From Parasponia andersonii (Eukaryota > Streptophyta > Magnoliopsida > Rosales > Cannabaceae), in NCBI GenBank assembly GCA_002914805.1, contig JXTB01000004.1:1037649-1101648 (forward strand): a DNA stretch of 64,000 nt, given 5' to 3'. Position 1 is the stretch's first letter, and the number at the start of each line of letters is the position of its first letter. Below the pieces are notes generated by a model that worked only from the letters and a program-made list of their open reading frames with translations, made no database searches and was not told where the DNA came from. A program made the translations under genes and the position numbers. Positions 35,580 to 47,250 of this stretch are shown piece after piece.

Positions 35580-35980
35580 CAATTGTCAAAGTGACCGAAT
35601 TGGTACATTTCCTTGACAAGTTTCTCCAAATTTCGTATTACATTACCAACTTTCATAATATTAGCAATGTATGTACCAAGCAAGCTATTATTTTTGCAAC
35701 CTTGTCGGAGTGTTGATTGTTCTTGAGCATACTTTCATCCAAGTTCTCTTTCTCAAAATCTTTTAGGACTTGAGAATTGTAGTTTGCAACCTCAGCTTCT
35801 CAGCATTTACTTCGACTTTGGTTACCTCATAAGTAGCATGCATCTTTTTTTCTTCATTCCCATAAGATATATCTTATTCTTTAGAATTTGTATGCCTATC
35901 CTCAACATTCAAATGCTTCACTGGTGAATTTACTTCTTCATTCATGTTTTCTTCCAAATGCTTTCCAGTAGTAGTAGAAT
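35580..35980 (-). pseudogene. Unassigned coding remnant
   Basis: Not recognised as a known family. The minus strand reads coding-like over about 400 bp. It starts from MNEEVNSPVKHLNVEDRH and KMHATYEVTKVEVNAEK and, after a one-base shift, continues EVANYNSQVLKDFEKENLDE. After another shift it reads NNSLLGTYIANIM, VGNVIRNLEKLVKEMYQFG and HFDN before a TGA near 35580. The stretch is charged, lysine/glutamate-rich and probably helical. Two frameshifts and one stop indicate decay. It may be the last exon of a dead host gene. No splice site could be fixed. Confidence 0.45.
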
Positions 35981-37129
35981 ATTTTGATTTATATTTGTAT
36001 CCAAAATGAAAATTATATATATTTTATACTTTTTTATTGCACTACAAATCTTGATAGCAAAATTGTGTATACAAGTCGAAATTTAAATAGGAAAAAAACA
36101 CTACAGTGTTGGACTATTAATATTCTCCATTTTAATTTCATTTGAAATTCCAATAAATATTAATCACATCATTTATTCTAATGTACATAAAATATTATTT
36201 TTTTATAATTTTTTCTACATATATAAAATGGGACTACTAGCACTCCTAAAATTAATTTAATGTATCCCATAAAAGTTTATTATTGGTTTTTTTTTCCCAA
36301 AAATTAGAAGATGAACCATAAAACATGTTCCAAGTCATCATTCAACCACTTAGCTTTCATCATATTCAAAAGTTATTATCCACAAGGTTTGCCACAAAAC
36401 ATGACATCTTTCTTCTTTGTAATGTTGAGATTCTTAAGACATATTTCCTCCCTTTTTCATTCCTTTGTTTTTAATTTTTTTAATTCTATAAATATTTTCA
36501 CATTACTTTACTTGGAGGACACCACTAATTTGGAATATATACCTGAAAATTTCCTTTCACATTATGAAAGGATCCTTGTCTAGAAATTAGAATACGGTCC
36601 TATAAAAGAGATTGCATGCCACATGTCAGCCCTTTTCTAGCTAGAGTTACCAAGTTAAAATCTCGTAATTACTATTTAAAAATGATAAATAATTAATAAA
36701 ATTACATATTGAAAATTTCAAAATAGAACCAAAATTTCAAAACTAATTAAAAAAAATTGAAATAGAATCTTACCTATTAGTAACTTGTTAGGAACCTTCT
36801 ATAGCAAGTCACTACAAATACCAACTCAGCATCTGTAATTATTAACTACACTAACATCAATATCTCTTTTAATATCCATTCATAATCACAAAAAATTGAA
36901 ACCATTGAGAAGTTCTCTATATATATAAGTAATATTTCTAAAATTTTAGTAGGGGCTAAACCATACTTGCCTCTTAACGGCTCTGTGGCTAATTATATAT
37001 GATTTATAATAGTTACTATAAATCACTAAATTTGTATACATAAGGTAGAAGTTTGCACAGATTTCAATTACCAAATTTACATAAATTACCAAAAGATAGG
37101 GTAAAACTGCATAAAGATCATATTTCAGG
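35981..37129. other. AT-rich DNA, nothing recognised
   Basis: No coding similarity or clear repeat. An open stretch at 36311-36583 gives a protein without recognisable motifs and looks like chance. Confidence 0.5.
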
Positions 37130-37545
37130 ATATTTTCTTGGTCATTTAAATATTTCTTATGAGTGTTGAACTGGAATTAATTATATCGAAAAGAAAGAGC
37201 ACTCACAAGCTATATCTACCTTGACTTTGTGAAGTAATAACCCACCACCCACTTTAAAATGCTATTCACTTGGTAAACAAGAGCACTCACAAGTTGGAAC
37301 TGATTCAGATCTTGAAATAAAAGAAAGTAGGTTATGAAGCAATTTCACTCTTAAATTCTGACTATGAATAGTCTTTACTTCTTACCATTTTAAATTTCAT
37401 GAGAAACAACTAAAGACTCTCAAAACTTGGTTTTCCTCCATTTCTTCTAGCCAGTGGAATTCTAGTTATCACTTGATATGAATAAAAAAAAGGGTTGACC
37501 AAAGTTACGAAGCCTTGTCTTGTAGTTTTATTTTGAAACACAGAT
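37130..37545 (-). pseudogene. Decayed unit D0 of a tandem gene family (exon-b block)
   Basis: 37141-37210 matches 48970-49050, and 37300-37500 matches 49430-49610 and 61240-61330. The shared part includes the minus-strand donor gtaagaa after the exon-b end (near 37385) and FHWLEEMEENQV-like residues, which parallel FQWLEGC...EANQVVETL in the 61.3-kb copy. A deletion has removed the middle of the exon. The copy is non-functional. The R1 module of the same unit is probably the one at 39300-39960, separated by a retrotransposon-like insertion. Confidence 0.55.
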
Positions 37546-37569
37546 AACATGTTATTGGTTAGAATGTAC

Positions 37570-39290
37570 AGCTATAAATTATACTCACATACTCTTGTAC
37601 AAGTGCACAGGGTCACAAGTAATATAGATTTAGGAGTTAAAAATGTCGAACCCATGAGGATTGATTACTAAAACTAAACTAAGTGTAAAAGTTGGTCAAT
37701 TACTTTATCCAAACAACCAAAATATAGATTAAAAAAAAAACAAAACAAAACAAAGGCAACTACACTATTATGCAAAATAAATAAAAGCAATGCAATAAGA
37801 AAAATGTTTAGGTTTACTTATTCTCCAATTATCTTTTAAACATACAATTTCCCAATTTTCTTATTAAATTAATTAATCCACTAGAGTTATCAACTGAGAA
37901 TTTTTAAAAAAAAAAAAAACAAAGGCAACTTTACTATTATGTAATAAGAAAAATATCTAGGTTTACTAATTCTCCAACCATCCTTTAAACACACAATATC
38001 CCAATTTCCTTATTAAATTAATTAATCCACTAGAGTTGTCAACTGAGAATTCGAATGTATTCACAAACTCCTTTCTAAGATATAATTGAAAACACCTAGA
38101 CAAGCTAATACATTACTCTTAGTATAAATTAAGTAGATTCAATAAGTTTAGTTATTCTAATACAAATGTTACACAAGTCACATAGGTATATTCCTATCTT
38201 ATGCAAACTCACCCCATATTAGATGATCTTATGTTATTCTACCTATGTCTAAACCTAAATTCCCTTTCTCAAGTTCATAAAAGTTTTACTCAATAATCTA
38301 TTTAGTGATCAATTAAATAGAAGTAATAAACATAAAATAAAACAAATAACTTAACAATAGATTCTATAAATGAAAGAAGAGAAATAAGTAAACATAAGAT
38401 ACTAAGTTAGTTTGCATAGTAAACTAGACAAAAAGGAATTTAGTTCATTGTATAAATTGAAAACAATAAAATTTTAACACAATGAATCCAAGAAATACAA
38501 AATATTAAAGAAAAAAGAGTTTTATAATTCGCCATCTTTGAAGAGCTTGAAGTTATTCATCGAGGTTGTTAATCTCCTCCTCCAAACTTAGTTTTTGATC
38601 TCTTGAATCCTCCTTCAAAGATTTTCTCAAAAATATAATGAAAAACTCACAAGAAAATAAAGAGAAGAAGCTAAGAACGTACTATGATGTTAATATTGAT
38701 GAGGAAATCGAGAAATGGAGTAGGTTGAAGTATATCTATATCTTGTTCTTCTTCTTCTTCTTTATCTCTTTCCATGGCTGCCACTTTCTCTTTCTCTCTA
38801 TCCTAATATGCCTCTTTCAACTCCAAAGATAGGGTTTTAAAGAGTTCGCTCATGCAAACCTAAGGCAGGTAGAATCTAGACCTTAAGATCATCAAAAAGT
38901 TTATCTCGACCATCAATTATTAACCTAGGGCGTAGATCTTGGCACCACGGCACCATTTTTGAAGCTATGGTACCAAAACTATCCAAGAGTTGGCATTAGA
39001 GCGCCGTTTTTGTCGCTGCAGTACCACTTTTCTACTAGTTTAGTATCACGAGTTCCCGGATGCACTATTTCTTCGTTTGAGCTCTAAATTGCCTCATTTT
39101 CATTGTATTATGATAGTATCAGATTCAACTTTGATTTTAATTGTTTGAAAAACTCATTTCTGATGTACAAATTCACCGTAATTCATATCAAATACCCTTA
39201 TTTTATTCTTCTATATAAATAAATATACAAAACATCAAAATAATAAGAAAAATAATTAAAATAACTTAATGTAAACAAGAACATTAGAAA
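37570..39290 (+). mobile_element. Retrotransposon-like non-coding segment with a tandem duplication
   Basis: The stretch begins with acaagtgcacagggtcacaag and tcgaacccatgaggattgatt, phrases I know from the non-coding interior of plant LTR elements. It has a tandem duplication of about 170 bp: 37746-37903 and 37918-38054 share ggtttact(t/a)attctccaa and tccactagagtt(a/g)tcaactg. The 38930-39080 portion repeats a ggcaccatttttg / ggtaccaaaac theme. No coding domain or LTR pair is seen. The class is uncertain. Confidence 0.4.
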
Positions 39291-39299
39291 AATTTTAAG

Positions 39300-39960
39300 A
39301 AAAATTAGTACGATTGCAGGATTTTATGAATACAGACAAACATTTGCAAGATTTGCCAAAGCACTCGACTTTCAAATTTTTTGAGAAAAAGCATTGGAAG
39401 GAGGGGATTGGAGGCTTATACTCATCTTTTCTCAAACAAAAAGTGAGCAGAATTAGCTGCTGGTGGCTAGAGCCACAAATATGGGTCAAGCCAAATGGGC
39501 CAGCCCGTGGCCCATAAATTTGGCCTGGACTAGGTCGAGGTAGCGAGTGTGCCGAGCGGATCCGACCTAACTCGATGGCTAATTTTTTTTTAAAAAATAA
39601 ATTTTTCTATTGCTTTTGTAATTATTATTAAAAAAATGATATTTTTACAAAATAGTATCAAGTCAGCCTAGTTTTCGCTCAACCCAGTATTTAGCCATCA
39701 AGCTATAGAGTCGGGTTGGGCCTCCTATTCAAACTTTCGGGCCATCCTGACCTAGTCTGAATCTTCTTTTTGGCCCAAACAGACCAGGCCGAGTGGCCCA
39801 TATTTGCAGCTCTAATGGTAGCTATGACTCATGACAAAACACTACATGAAAAATGACAAAGATATAATTTTCCAATAGAGAAGTCAGATCAACCTGCTAA
39901 GCAACATGATCCTTCCCTCGGTCTGAGATTTTAAATAATGATAAAAAGAATCATCACAAT
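39300..39960 (-). repeat. R1 module copy, interrupted by a MITE
   Basis: 39400-39467 (tctcaaacaaaaagtgagcag, gctgctggtggc) and 39815-39960 (caacctgctaagcaacatgatcc, then ccctcggtctgag) together match the R1 copies at 51.2, 59.6, 62.3 and 63.3 kb. The MITE at 39468-39814 splits it. The orientation relative to the gene family is minus. Confidence 0.65.
39468..39814. mobile_element. hAT-type MITE
   Basis: A 347-bp block. The left end is TAGAGCCACAAATATGGGTC and the complement of the right end is TAGAGCTGCAAATATGGGCC, i.e. 17 of 20 bases shared. TAGRGCTG-type ends and 8-bp target duplications are typical of the hAT superfamily. The flanks ctggtggc and atggtagc agree at 6 of 8 bases. The uninterrupted R1 sequence (cagtggctacgac) is rebuilt when the insert is ignored. 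It has no coding capacity. Confidence 0.75.
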
Positions 39961-40549
39961 CTCATATTTATACATGGACATACAATATATATATATATGG
40001 AGAAATTAGAATAGTGAACAACAATTTTAACCACTAGAATCTTATAATGGTGAACATTTTAAGCCATATGACCAAAAATTAGGATGTATTCTTAGTTTGT
40101 TTGTTTCTTTGATACATCAACTAATATAGAGAAGAGGAGGGAGCTAGGATGAAACTCAATCTTGGCCTCCCTATAGTGAAATTTTGAGTCTAACTCAATT
40201 GACTTAACCACTATAATCTCCCACATTTGGCCATGTTGCTAATATAATAGATATAGCTAATTCATTTACCATATACATGTATACTCTATCAATGCAATGT
40301 GCAATGTTTGGTAAAATGGAAAACTGAAAGTACAGAAAACGATACTGGAATGAAATTTGGAGAGAGAAAATGGAAAAATAAGCGAGTGATTGGTATGTGA
40401 GAAAAATAAGCTAGAGACAAAAATTGGATGGACACATGAGTTTGACCATTTTTTTTGTCTCAAAATTGTTAGAGTGAAGAAAAAGATTAATAAACTTACA
40501 TTCAACAAACAAATAAACATTTGACCTCAGTTTTAAATTGATTTCATAT
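39961..40549. other. AT-rich DNA, nothing recognised
   Basis: Contains a short TA run at 39987-40000. No coding similarity. Confidence 0.5.
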
Positions 40550-43180
40550 ATCCAAAATGGGTAAATTCAAAATTCAAGACTTAGAGTTAAAAAAATTTCT
40601 TCCTCACCAGTCCTATTCTTTTTCTTTTTCATTTTATTCTTGCTAAATGTATTTACTCTATACAATTGGATATTTAACTACATAAAATAAGTAATGTTTT
40701 AAGGTATCTGACACAACACCAGGCGTCAAATTTTACTAGAAGATGGAATAATACTTTAGGTTGGACTTTATATAAGATGCAATGTATTAATTCAATATTC
40801 TAGTGAAAAACCAACATGTTAAGTCTTGGCACCTTAGCATTACTCATACAGACTATATCAACTAAAAAAAATAAACAAAAGATGATATAAATCGAATTAA
40901 TCTGAGTTATTATCTTGATAAAAGTGCACAATGTAGCTAACTATGCCTTATCATGTGTGCATTTCACCTGTATCCTACAAAGTGTCTCACACTCCAAATT
41001 GCTCGAACTTGACAAAAGTGGGATTCCATAGAGGTATGCCTTTATGACTCTCAAGTATTAATTCATTAGACACAATAAAATCCCAACAGCTGATATAAAG
41101 GACGATATTAATTTAGATGATAGCATTAGCATGAGCGACTGACTATTTTCCAACGGAATAAGACATTACAATCCATCAAATATGTTAGTTGTACTAACAT
41201 AGTTTTTTGCTACCCCTGGAGATAGTTCGAATTCAATGAATAGCTGAATTATAAGAACATTTGTAAAGATAATATTACAAAAACAAAAAAAATTGTTAGT
41301 AAGATAATATTATATGTAAGGAAGAAACATATCATTGTGAAAATTGCAAAGATGTTTTTTAGTTATGACAATATCAAACATAAGAACATAATTAAATATG
41401 GACCTTCTTTTGTCGTGAATTGGATGGAAGTCTTTCCCTAATAGAGCAATCCACAACATGCTTTACAACATTGACATCGAGGTCTGTTTGATGCTTACCA
41501 CAAGAGGGTAATTCGTACAGTGTGGCAAATCGTTCATCTTTTTTATATTCGAGATCATCAAACTGGACATGGAATCTATTATTAAGAGTAGAACTTCTTT
41601 CTATCACATTCTCAACATATTTTAATAGGACTATTATCTCTTAAGCTAACATGTGTATTTACTAGTCGTATATGTATTGAATCAATCAACTCAATGATAG
41701 AGGTGCATATTAATGCAACTTCAGATCTGAAGTCAACAAACTCATGGTACAAGTCCTACAATGCCTTCATGAAATAGACAATTACAATATTAATATTTAC
41801 ATATTGAATCCTTGTAACACCATAAATATACTAACTTACTGTGTTGGATTATGTTGGTAAGACAACCTTTAGTGTAAAAGACTTCTCACTTTGTCCAATG
41901 GTTGGACCCAGATCATCCCCCTGATATTTGGGTCCCACCAACTCTATGTTCGTTTCACCTCCAATTTGAGCCAATCATACTACCACCAACTATACTTTGT
42001 AAAATTGTAATCAATATGTGTATATAAATACCACGTATCCTATATTAAAAAATTAAACAAGAGTATTGTATGTTGAAGTGTATATAGAAAAAATGTAATA
42101 AGTAGGCTACACTAATCTACTCATAAGTAAATATTCAACAAATAGTTCATACATTGCCATTTGTTTACCTTTTTTGGAAGTTTGTTGTTGTTTTTGGTAA
42201 TCATACACTAAAATTTAGTTTCTTTGATTTTTTCATTTGTACAACATTAGCAGATGAGGAGGTTTATTTGTCTAGTTTTGAAGCAACAGTGGGTCATTCT
42301 CCATACCTCAATCAAGAGCATGTTCAAATACAAGTAGACGAGTCATACTGTCAGTGAACAAAATGATACCTAATGTTAGGATTATTATGGGTTAACAAAA
42401 TGTCAACTACATATAACTAGGGGCATGGGTGATAGGAGAATTTAATCTGAGAAACATATAATAGAGTTATATTGGCAAATAAATTATAGATAGAACCAAT
42501 AACATTTTTGGGTCTGGACAAGAAAATATGATAAGAAATTGAAGTAGAAATAAAATTTTAAAAAGGTGAAGTATATTAAAACTACAATAATATAAGTAAT
42601 AGGTACTACTAATTCTCCTTATTATTTCTTAACAGAAGTCTAACTACATATGACTAAGGTAGAATGGAGACAATCCAAATTAATATTACTCTGTATTAAG
42701 GCTCTGGTAACTACATAGGACTAGAGATAAGTGGCATGTGGCTTAATCATAATTAACCCTCAAAATTGATTGAACAAGAACCCCAATTTATGGTATAATA
42801 GACTATCGTACAGTATATCGACATGTTGTAAACTGTACAAATGATGTAAGTAAACTCAAATTGTTTTAGGTCGGGAACAATTCGAGTTAGTACAAATTAA
42901 TTTAAAATTTAAGGCATCATAACTTGAGTCTAGCCACATCAACTAATTAAGTCTTAAAATTATAAGAGACACCCACATTACATACTTGCGCATCCTCTTC
43001 CCTATTTTCTGGAAAATGAGTTTGGCTGACTATTCGTGTTTGTCTGTCATCATGCAAGGGTTTTTTTTAGAACTCCTTCCCTGATAGATCATTTTACGAA
43101 ATTCTAAAACCTTTTCTATTGCACTCGTACATATTGATATCTTAACTTTGGTGGACAAGTCCTCACTATTATCAATAAAG
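40550..43180 (-). repeat. Left arm of a large inverted pair, with multi-exon coding remnant
   Basis: The complement of this segment matches 45330-48090 almost colinearly, by eye at roughly 70-75%. Landmarks: 43150 (gacttgtccaccaaagttaag) with 45360; 42960 with 45605 (gggtg(t/c)ctcttataat); 42790 with 45825 (ttaattatgattaagcca); 40800 with 47825 (tttttcactagaa); and 40610 with 48035. Reading direction is outwards (minus). Two exons with the same intron position as in the right arm are described separately. The family is not recognised. The arms could be two oppositely inserted copies of one element or an old inverted duplication. Confidence 0.8.
41392..41930 (-). pseudogene. Unrecognised two-exon coding block, left arm
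   Basis: The first exon end reads GPTIGQSEKSFTLKVVLPT and stops at donor GTAAGT (exon end 41840). An 84-bp intron (41839-41756) ends in cattgtag. The second exon starts at 41755: DLYHEFVDFRSEVALICTSI, then ELIDSIHIRLVN. An open block at 41607-41392 includes NNRFHVQFDDLEYKKDERFA, TLYELPSCGKHQ and NVVKHVVDC. The right arm has the same exons and intron length. Stops occur in both. I cannot name a family. The residues suggest a soluble, partly helical protein. Whether it is a transposon ORF or a host gene is open. Confidence 0.6.
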
Positions 43181-45329
43181 TGTATAACTGTGGATTTTAG
43201 TTCATAACTCCTCCGTTCACCTCCTGAAAATTTTTCATACTCAACTATTTTAAGAGTGCTGGAAAAGAAAGATAGAAATCCTCCCGTATTTTCTGCTTAT
43301 TTTGGTACAATCTAGCACTATATTACTTATGGAAAGTTTGAGGAAGCAAGATCAAAAACTTCTTTCNTGTCTCCTATGTTTACAAAGTGAACAACTTTGC
43401 TTACAATACAATGTATTTTCCATCCCAAACTAATTTTATTTCTATATCTTAAACATATCTCAGTTAATTTTCTGACATCGAGTTTCTCGAATTTTTCACA
43501 TATATTATAAAGCTAAATTGTACCAAAACAAGCATAGAGTGCATCTATTTGCCTCTTTCAATACCCATAAACTAACTAATTATGAAAATTTTTCAAGAGA
43601 TGAAAAGATGACTTATGAAATAAACTCCACAGTTTTATACCTCTCTTAACTCATAGATTACTCACTGTTCATGGTAATTTTTGATTCTTAATTTAAAACA
43701 TTTTTTGTATATTACTCAAAAGATTAAGACAACATAATTTGACCATAAAAAGTTAGGTCAAATAAGTATAGATATATTATATAAGCAGATATAATATAAG
43801 AAGTTAAGTTAGTTATGTAAATATATATATATATATACAATAATAAAAAGCCTGTAATTTAAAGAACCAAAATGAAAAAGGACCAATTAACCAGAATCTA
43901 AGGGTGTTAATATTTAAATAATATGACTAAAAATTAAATAGTAGAAAATAAAAGGGCTAGAATTTAAATAGCTGAAAATAAAGTTGCTAAAATATGAATT
44001 GCGGAAATTAAAGTGTTGAAATATAAATACTGAAAATAAAAAGCTAAAATATAGAAGAGACTAGTTAACTGGAATAAGTTTGTATTGAAAAATAAAAGAG
44101 CTGGAAATAAAACACTAGAAGATAAAATACTAGGAAATACAAGATGTTGCCTTAAGTGTAAAAAACTACCAAGAAATGAGGGTTAGAGTCTTGAATGACT
44201 CAACCTTTATAGAGTTCTCTGAATAAGATGATAATGCATGTACTTGTATAAAAATATGAGATATATGGTAGTTTGATGTATGAAATATAACTATTTATAA
44301 GCTGACCAAATCTTGATGATACTTATATGTTAGCATAGTCATATAAAAGTATGGAATACAGGCTTTAATGATCAACTAAAGGCATGATTCTATGTTTCTA
44401 AATGTGTAATGAAGTGATGATAAATGATCAACTACTTATGTATATAAACTAGTGTTCATCATATATAAAAATATGATTTCAACTTGTAATATACAATGAA
44501 AGCAACAGCCAACCACTATTTATATAGACATATATATAGTAGTTGATTGTGCATGCAATAGTGAAAATGAATAATTTCATATGTATAAATGATATTAGGA
44601 TGATGATCTTAGGCTAAGAAAATAGCCTTGAGTGATGTATAGATGTAAAAGAGGAGTTTTGAGGTTTATTGGGTGGGTAAAAATAAAAGAATAATAAGAG
44701 TTTTAGCCAATGTTATGACTGGAAATGTAGGCAGCAAGAGAGAGAGAGAGAGAGAGAGAGCAATTGTATGAATGTGAGTGTTTCAAAAGTATATTTAAAA
44801 ATGAATGAGCTGATCCTATTTATATGGAATTAAAACTTGGAGGATAAGAAGGAAGTTAGTGAGAGAAAAAGCTGCAAAGTAGCAAAAATGACCTTTCTTT
44901 ATCTTCTAGGATCTGATTCCAGTCATAGTTTTAGTGAAAATTAATGACTAAGTAATATAAAAGCACCAAGAACTAGTTTAGAAGCTTAGAAACTAACTTA
45001 GGAAGCAATATGGGAACTACCACATTAGTGGTTTCTCACAAAACCAGCAAAAGTAAGCCAGAAATCACCTGGTTTAGGGGTTAATTATTATGAATCAGTC
45101 TGGTATACAATGGTTAGTTTTTCTTAATTCAGTGTATATAACTCACATCCAAGTACCCCTAAAAAGTTCAGGGTAAGAATATCCTAGTTTAGTTAGGGTC
45201 TTCAACCCATAAAATAACACTGCTCTGTTTCTTTTTCCTTTATTTTTGCTCTATCCTTCGCTTTAATCATATTCAAACTTAATCTAGTATTGATCAAAGC
45301 TTAATTAAATTTGTTTGAATCAAATTCAG
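43181..45329. other. Spacer between the inverted arms
   Basis: Not repeated on the other side. Contains a block (43900-44130) with a recurring gctaaaat/gaaaataaa theme, an (AG)n run at 44737-44760, and an N at 43367 near its left edge. No gene is recognised. Confidence 0.55.
44737..44760. repeat. (AG)n microsatellite
   Basis: About 12 uninterrupted AG dinucleotides. Confidence 0.95.
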
Positions 45330-45478
45330 GGACTTACCCCAAAACACTCAATATAATGAAGACTTGGTCCACCAAACTTAAGGTATCTATATGATCAAGT
45401 GTAGTAGAAAAGGTTCAAAATCTCGAAAAACAAAAAACCTCTCCAATGGTGGACTGATATTCTACAGAGGAAGAATAG

Positions 45479-45542
45479 GTCAAAAAAAACCGCATGATGA
45501 TGAATAAAACGTCAAAAAAAACCGCATGATGATGAATAAAAC
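45479..45542. repeat. Perfect 32-bp tandem duplication
   Basis: Two identical units beginning gtcaaaaaaaaccgcatgat follow each other directly. Confidence 0.95.
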
Positions 45543-46569
45543 GCGAATAATCATGCAAACATACTTTCTGAAAATATGAAGAGGGTACTTAGCTATATAA
45601 ATTGGGTGCCTCTTATAATGTTAATGGTCAATTAGTTAATATAGTTGAGCTCAAATGATTACGCCTTTAATTTTAAATTAAATTGTACTGACTCAAATTG
45701 TTCCCAACATAAAATAATTTCAGTTTACTTCTAGCATTCATATGTTTTGCAACATACTGCTACACTATATGATGATTTTTTTTAGGCCACAAAGGAGAGA
45801 TTATTGTTCAAACAATTTTGGGATTAATTATGATTAAGCCATCAGCCACGTAGTTCCTAATCTTATGTGATTAGCATGCCCTAGTAAGTAATGTTAATAT
45901 AAATTATCACCTCCTAAATATTAGTCATGTGTGGCTAAACTTCTGTTAAGAAATAGTGAAGTGAATACTTAACAACAAATGTCACTCGTATCTTTGTGGT
46001 TGTAATGTACTTCATGACTTTTTAATTTCTTTTTTATCCTCTAATTTCTCATCATATTCTCTATAAAAGACCCAATATATAATTGGTTTTGCTCATAATT
46101 TTATCCGCAACTATAATTTTACTGCGTGTTTCTCTTATTAAATTCTCCCATTGCCCATGCCCCGACATATGTAGTTAACCTTTAGTTAAAGTAGGCTTAA
46201 TGATAGGCAGTTTTTTGTTCACTAACACATTGATCTGTATACCTGTGTTTGAACATGTCTTGTCATGAAGTAAGGAGAATTGCTCACTTTTGAATCCGAA
46301 CAAAAATACATCCTTATTTATTGATGTTAAACAAGTAAAACATTTGAAGAAACTAAATCCAGTATGTGATTATCAAAAATAACTGCAAACTTCTGAAAAT
46401 GGTAAAGTGGATGGTAAGGTATGAACTTTTTGCTAACTATCTTCTTACATGCGGATTAGTGTGGTCTACTTACTAGGTTTCCCAAATACGCTTCAATGTA
46501 CAACACTCTTATTCGACTTCTTGGTATGGGGCACGTGATATTTATCTACACACATTAATTATAATTTTT

Positions 46570-47250
46570 CAAAATGTAGTTGGTGGTAGTAAAATTGGCT
46601 CAAATTAGGGAGAAAATGAACCAAGGATTGGGTTAGGGTTTTTAGGAGAACAAAGTAGGTGACCTCAATTAGTGCAGGTGACCCAAGTGTCAAAGGAATG
46701 ATCTAAGTCCAACTATTGGACCAAATGAGAAGCCATTTACACCTAAAATTGTCCTACCAACACAATCTGATACAGTAAGTCAATGTATTTACAGTGTCAC
46801 AAAGATTCAATAGGTAAATAGTAACAATGAAATTATTTGTTTCATGCGGGCATTGTAGGACTTGTACCGTGAATTTGTTGACTTTAGATCCGAACTTACC
46901 TAAATGCATACCTCTGTCATTGAGTTAATTGATTCAACACGTACACAGTTGGTAAATATACATACTAGCTCAAGGGATACTGATAAACAAATTGCATCAT
47001 GTTAAAATAAATTTATAATATGACAAAAAGAAGTTCTAATCTGAATAATAGATTCCATGTCCAATTTGACGATCTCGAATAGGAAAAGACGAATGATTTA
47101 CTGCATTATTTGATTTACCCTCATATGGTGACCATCAAATAGGTTTCGATGACAATGTTGTGAAGGATGTGGTGGATTGCTTTATTAGATTTGGCAAGAT
47201 AGAAAGACTTTTATCCAACACACAAGGCATAAGAAGGTTCATATTTAATA
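46570..47250 (+). pseudogene. Unrecognised multi-exon coding block, right arm
   Basis: The first exon reads VVGGSKIGSN and, further on, DLSPTIGPNEKPFTPKIVLP, then TQSDT, and ends at donor GTAAGT (exon end 46774). The intron 46775-46858 is 84 bp, exactly as in the left arm, and ends cattgtag. The second exon starts at 46859 (DLYREFVDFRSEL, then HTSVIELIDSTRTQLVNIHT). A block with LNNRFHVQFDDLE is at about 47030-47085, and DDNVVKDVVDCFIRFGKIER is at about 47148-47207. A further stretch (QLEFEPSSEAMKNDIFDGLE) lies near 47400. Stops break it, for example directly after FDDLE. Keeping exon sense and intron length through considerable divergence suggests both copies were once genes. Confidence 0.6.

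Noticed and set aside
36311..36583. 90-codon open frame
   Set aside because: F-rich chance frame in AT-rich DNA without motifs.
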